Positions 5,861 to 6,175 of a DNA stretch of 6,175 nt are shown here, in pieces. Every line of letters begins with the position of its first letter. Positions within the stretch are counted from its first letter, which is position 1. Position numbers and translations under genes: made by a program. Where the stretch lies: assembly GCA_020050375.1 (NCBI GenBank), contig JAGVKR010000024.1, positions 1-6,175 of the forward strand, given 5' to 3'. The notes under the pieces were generated by a model. That model did not search any database. It was not told the DNA's origin and saw only the letters and a program-made list of their open reading frames with translations. The stretch is from Planctomycetales bacterium (GTDB lineage Bacteria > Planctomycetota > Planctomycetia > Planctomycetales > Planctomycetaceae).

Positions 5861-6175
5861 ATGCGGGTTTTCATTTCCGAATTCGTCTGCGGCGGCGGCT
5901 GGCCCGAATCGGAGATCGCCGGTTCGCTGGCGCAGGAAGGCCGCGCGATGCTGAGCGCGATCGTCGCCGACTTCGCTCGCATTCCGAACGTGCGAGTGAC
6001 GACGACATGGGACGTGCGACTCGGCCCGCCACCGTCGGGCAACGTCCACGCAATCTTCGTCGAATCGGCCGACGACGAGCTGCCGATCTTTCGCGAGCTG
6101 GCCGAATTGTGCGATGCCACGCTGGTGATCGCCCCCGAAACGGGAGGTCTACTCGAGCAACGCTGCCGAATTGTC
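5861..6175 (+). CDS. ATP-grasp ligase, MfnD-like (COG1821 type), N-terminal part (cut by window end)
   Basis: The first 105 codons are present and open to the window end. ATG at 5861 has GGAG (5849-5852) eight bases upstream. Residues seen: MRVFISEFVCGGGW (1-14), a start typical of this family (E-(F/Y)-V-x-GGG); SLAQEGRAMLSAIVADFARI (22-41); and LVIAPETGGLLEQ (88-100), the conserved IAPET-G-L stretch that ends the pre-ATP-grasp domain. The nucleotide-binding core lies beyond the window. The archaeal member MfnD joins glutamate to tyramine in methanofuran synthesis. Bacterial members occur in methylotrophs and planctomycetes with the tetrahydromethanopterin/methanofuran-linked formaldehyde oxidation genes, so a role in making a methanofuran-like cofactor is the likely, though inferred, function. 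It follows hemQ closely and is probably in the same transcript. PylC-type or other carboxylate-amine ligases are the alternatives. Confidence 0.85.
   Translation, partial: MRVFISEFVCGGGWPESEIAGSLAQEGRAMLSAIVADFARIPNVRVTTTWDVRLGPPPSGNVHAIFVESADDELPIFRELAELCDATLVIAPETGGLLEQRCRIV

Overview
The window looks like chromosomal DNA from a GC-rich bacterium, most likely a planctomycete. I infer this from the gene types rather than from any marker gene. They are a coproheme decarboxylase-type HemQ, the start of an MfnD-like ATP-grasp ligase (linked in planctomycetes and methylotrophs to tetrahydromethanopterin/methanofuran C1 chemistry), a large secreted double-domain alpha/beta hydrolase, and an EGY-like site-2 protease. 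Long gene-poor spacers with imperfect palindromes fit the same picture. No rRNA, tRNA, CRISPR array, transposase, integrase or phage gene is visible.

Layout. Positions 2-127 (+) hold the last 41 codons of a gene cut by the window edge; its C-terminus resembles the GlmL/MutL glutamate-mutase accessory family. It converges on a complete site-2 protease gene at 171-1181 (-). A 477-bp divergent spacer (1182-1658) contains a roughly 105-bp imperfect A/T-rich inverted repeat and a perfect TATAAT box. The box precedes a small unrecognised protein gene (1659-2021, +). A 164-bp gap with a striking 23-bp-arm palindrome (2045-2103) leads to a signal-peptide-bearing alpha/beta hydrolase of the acetyl-xylan-esterase-like type (2186-4330, +). 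Then comes a second long spacer (4331-4955) with a candidate terminator and small palindromes. Finally hemQ/chdC (4956-5798, +) is followed after 62 bp by the 5' part of the MfnD-like ATP-grasp gene (5861 to the window end, +).

Functional links. Only hemQ and the ATP-grasp gene look like one transcription unit (same strand, short gap, good ribosome site for the second gene). The others look like independent housekeeping or accessory genes: membrane proteolysis, extracytoplasmic ester cleavage and an orphan protein. I see no defence system, biosynthetic cluster or mobile island. The parts most worth a second look are the two intergenic palindromes, which look like dispersed or mobile non-coding repeats, the apparently dead second domain of the hydrolase, and the pairing of haem synthesis with a C1-cofactor gene. 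GC-rich composition produces many long antisense open frames over the real genes; these were discarded.
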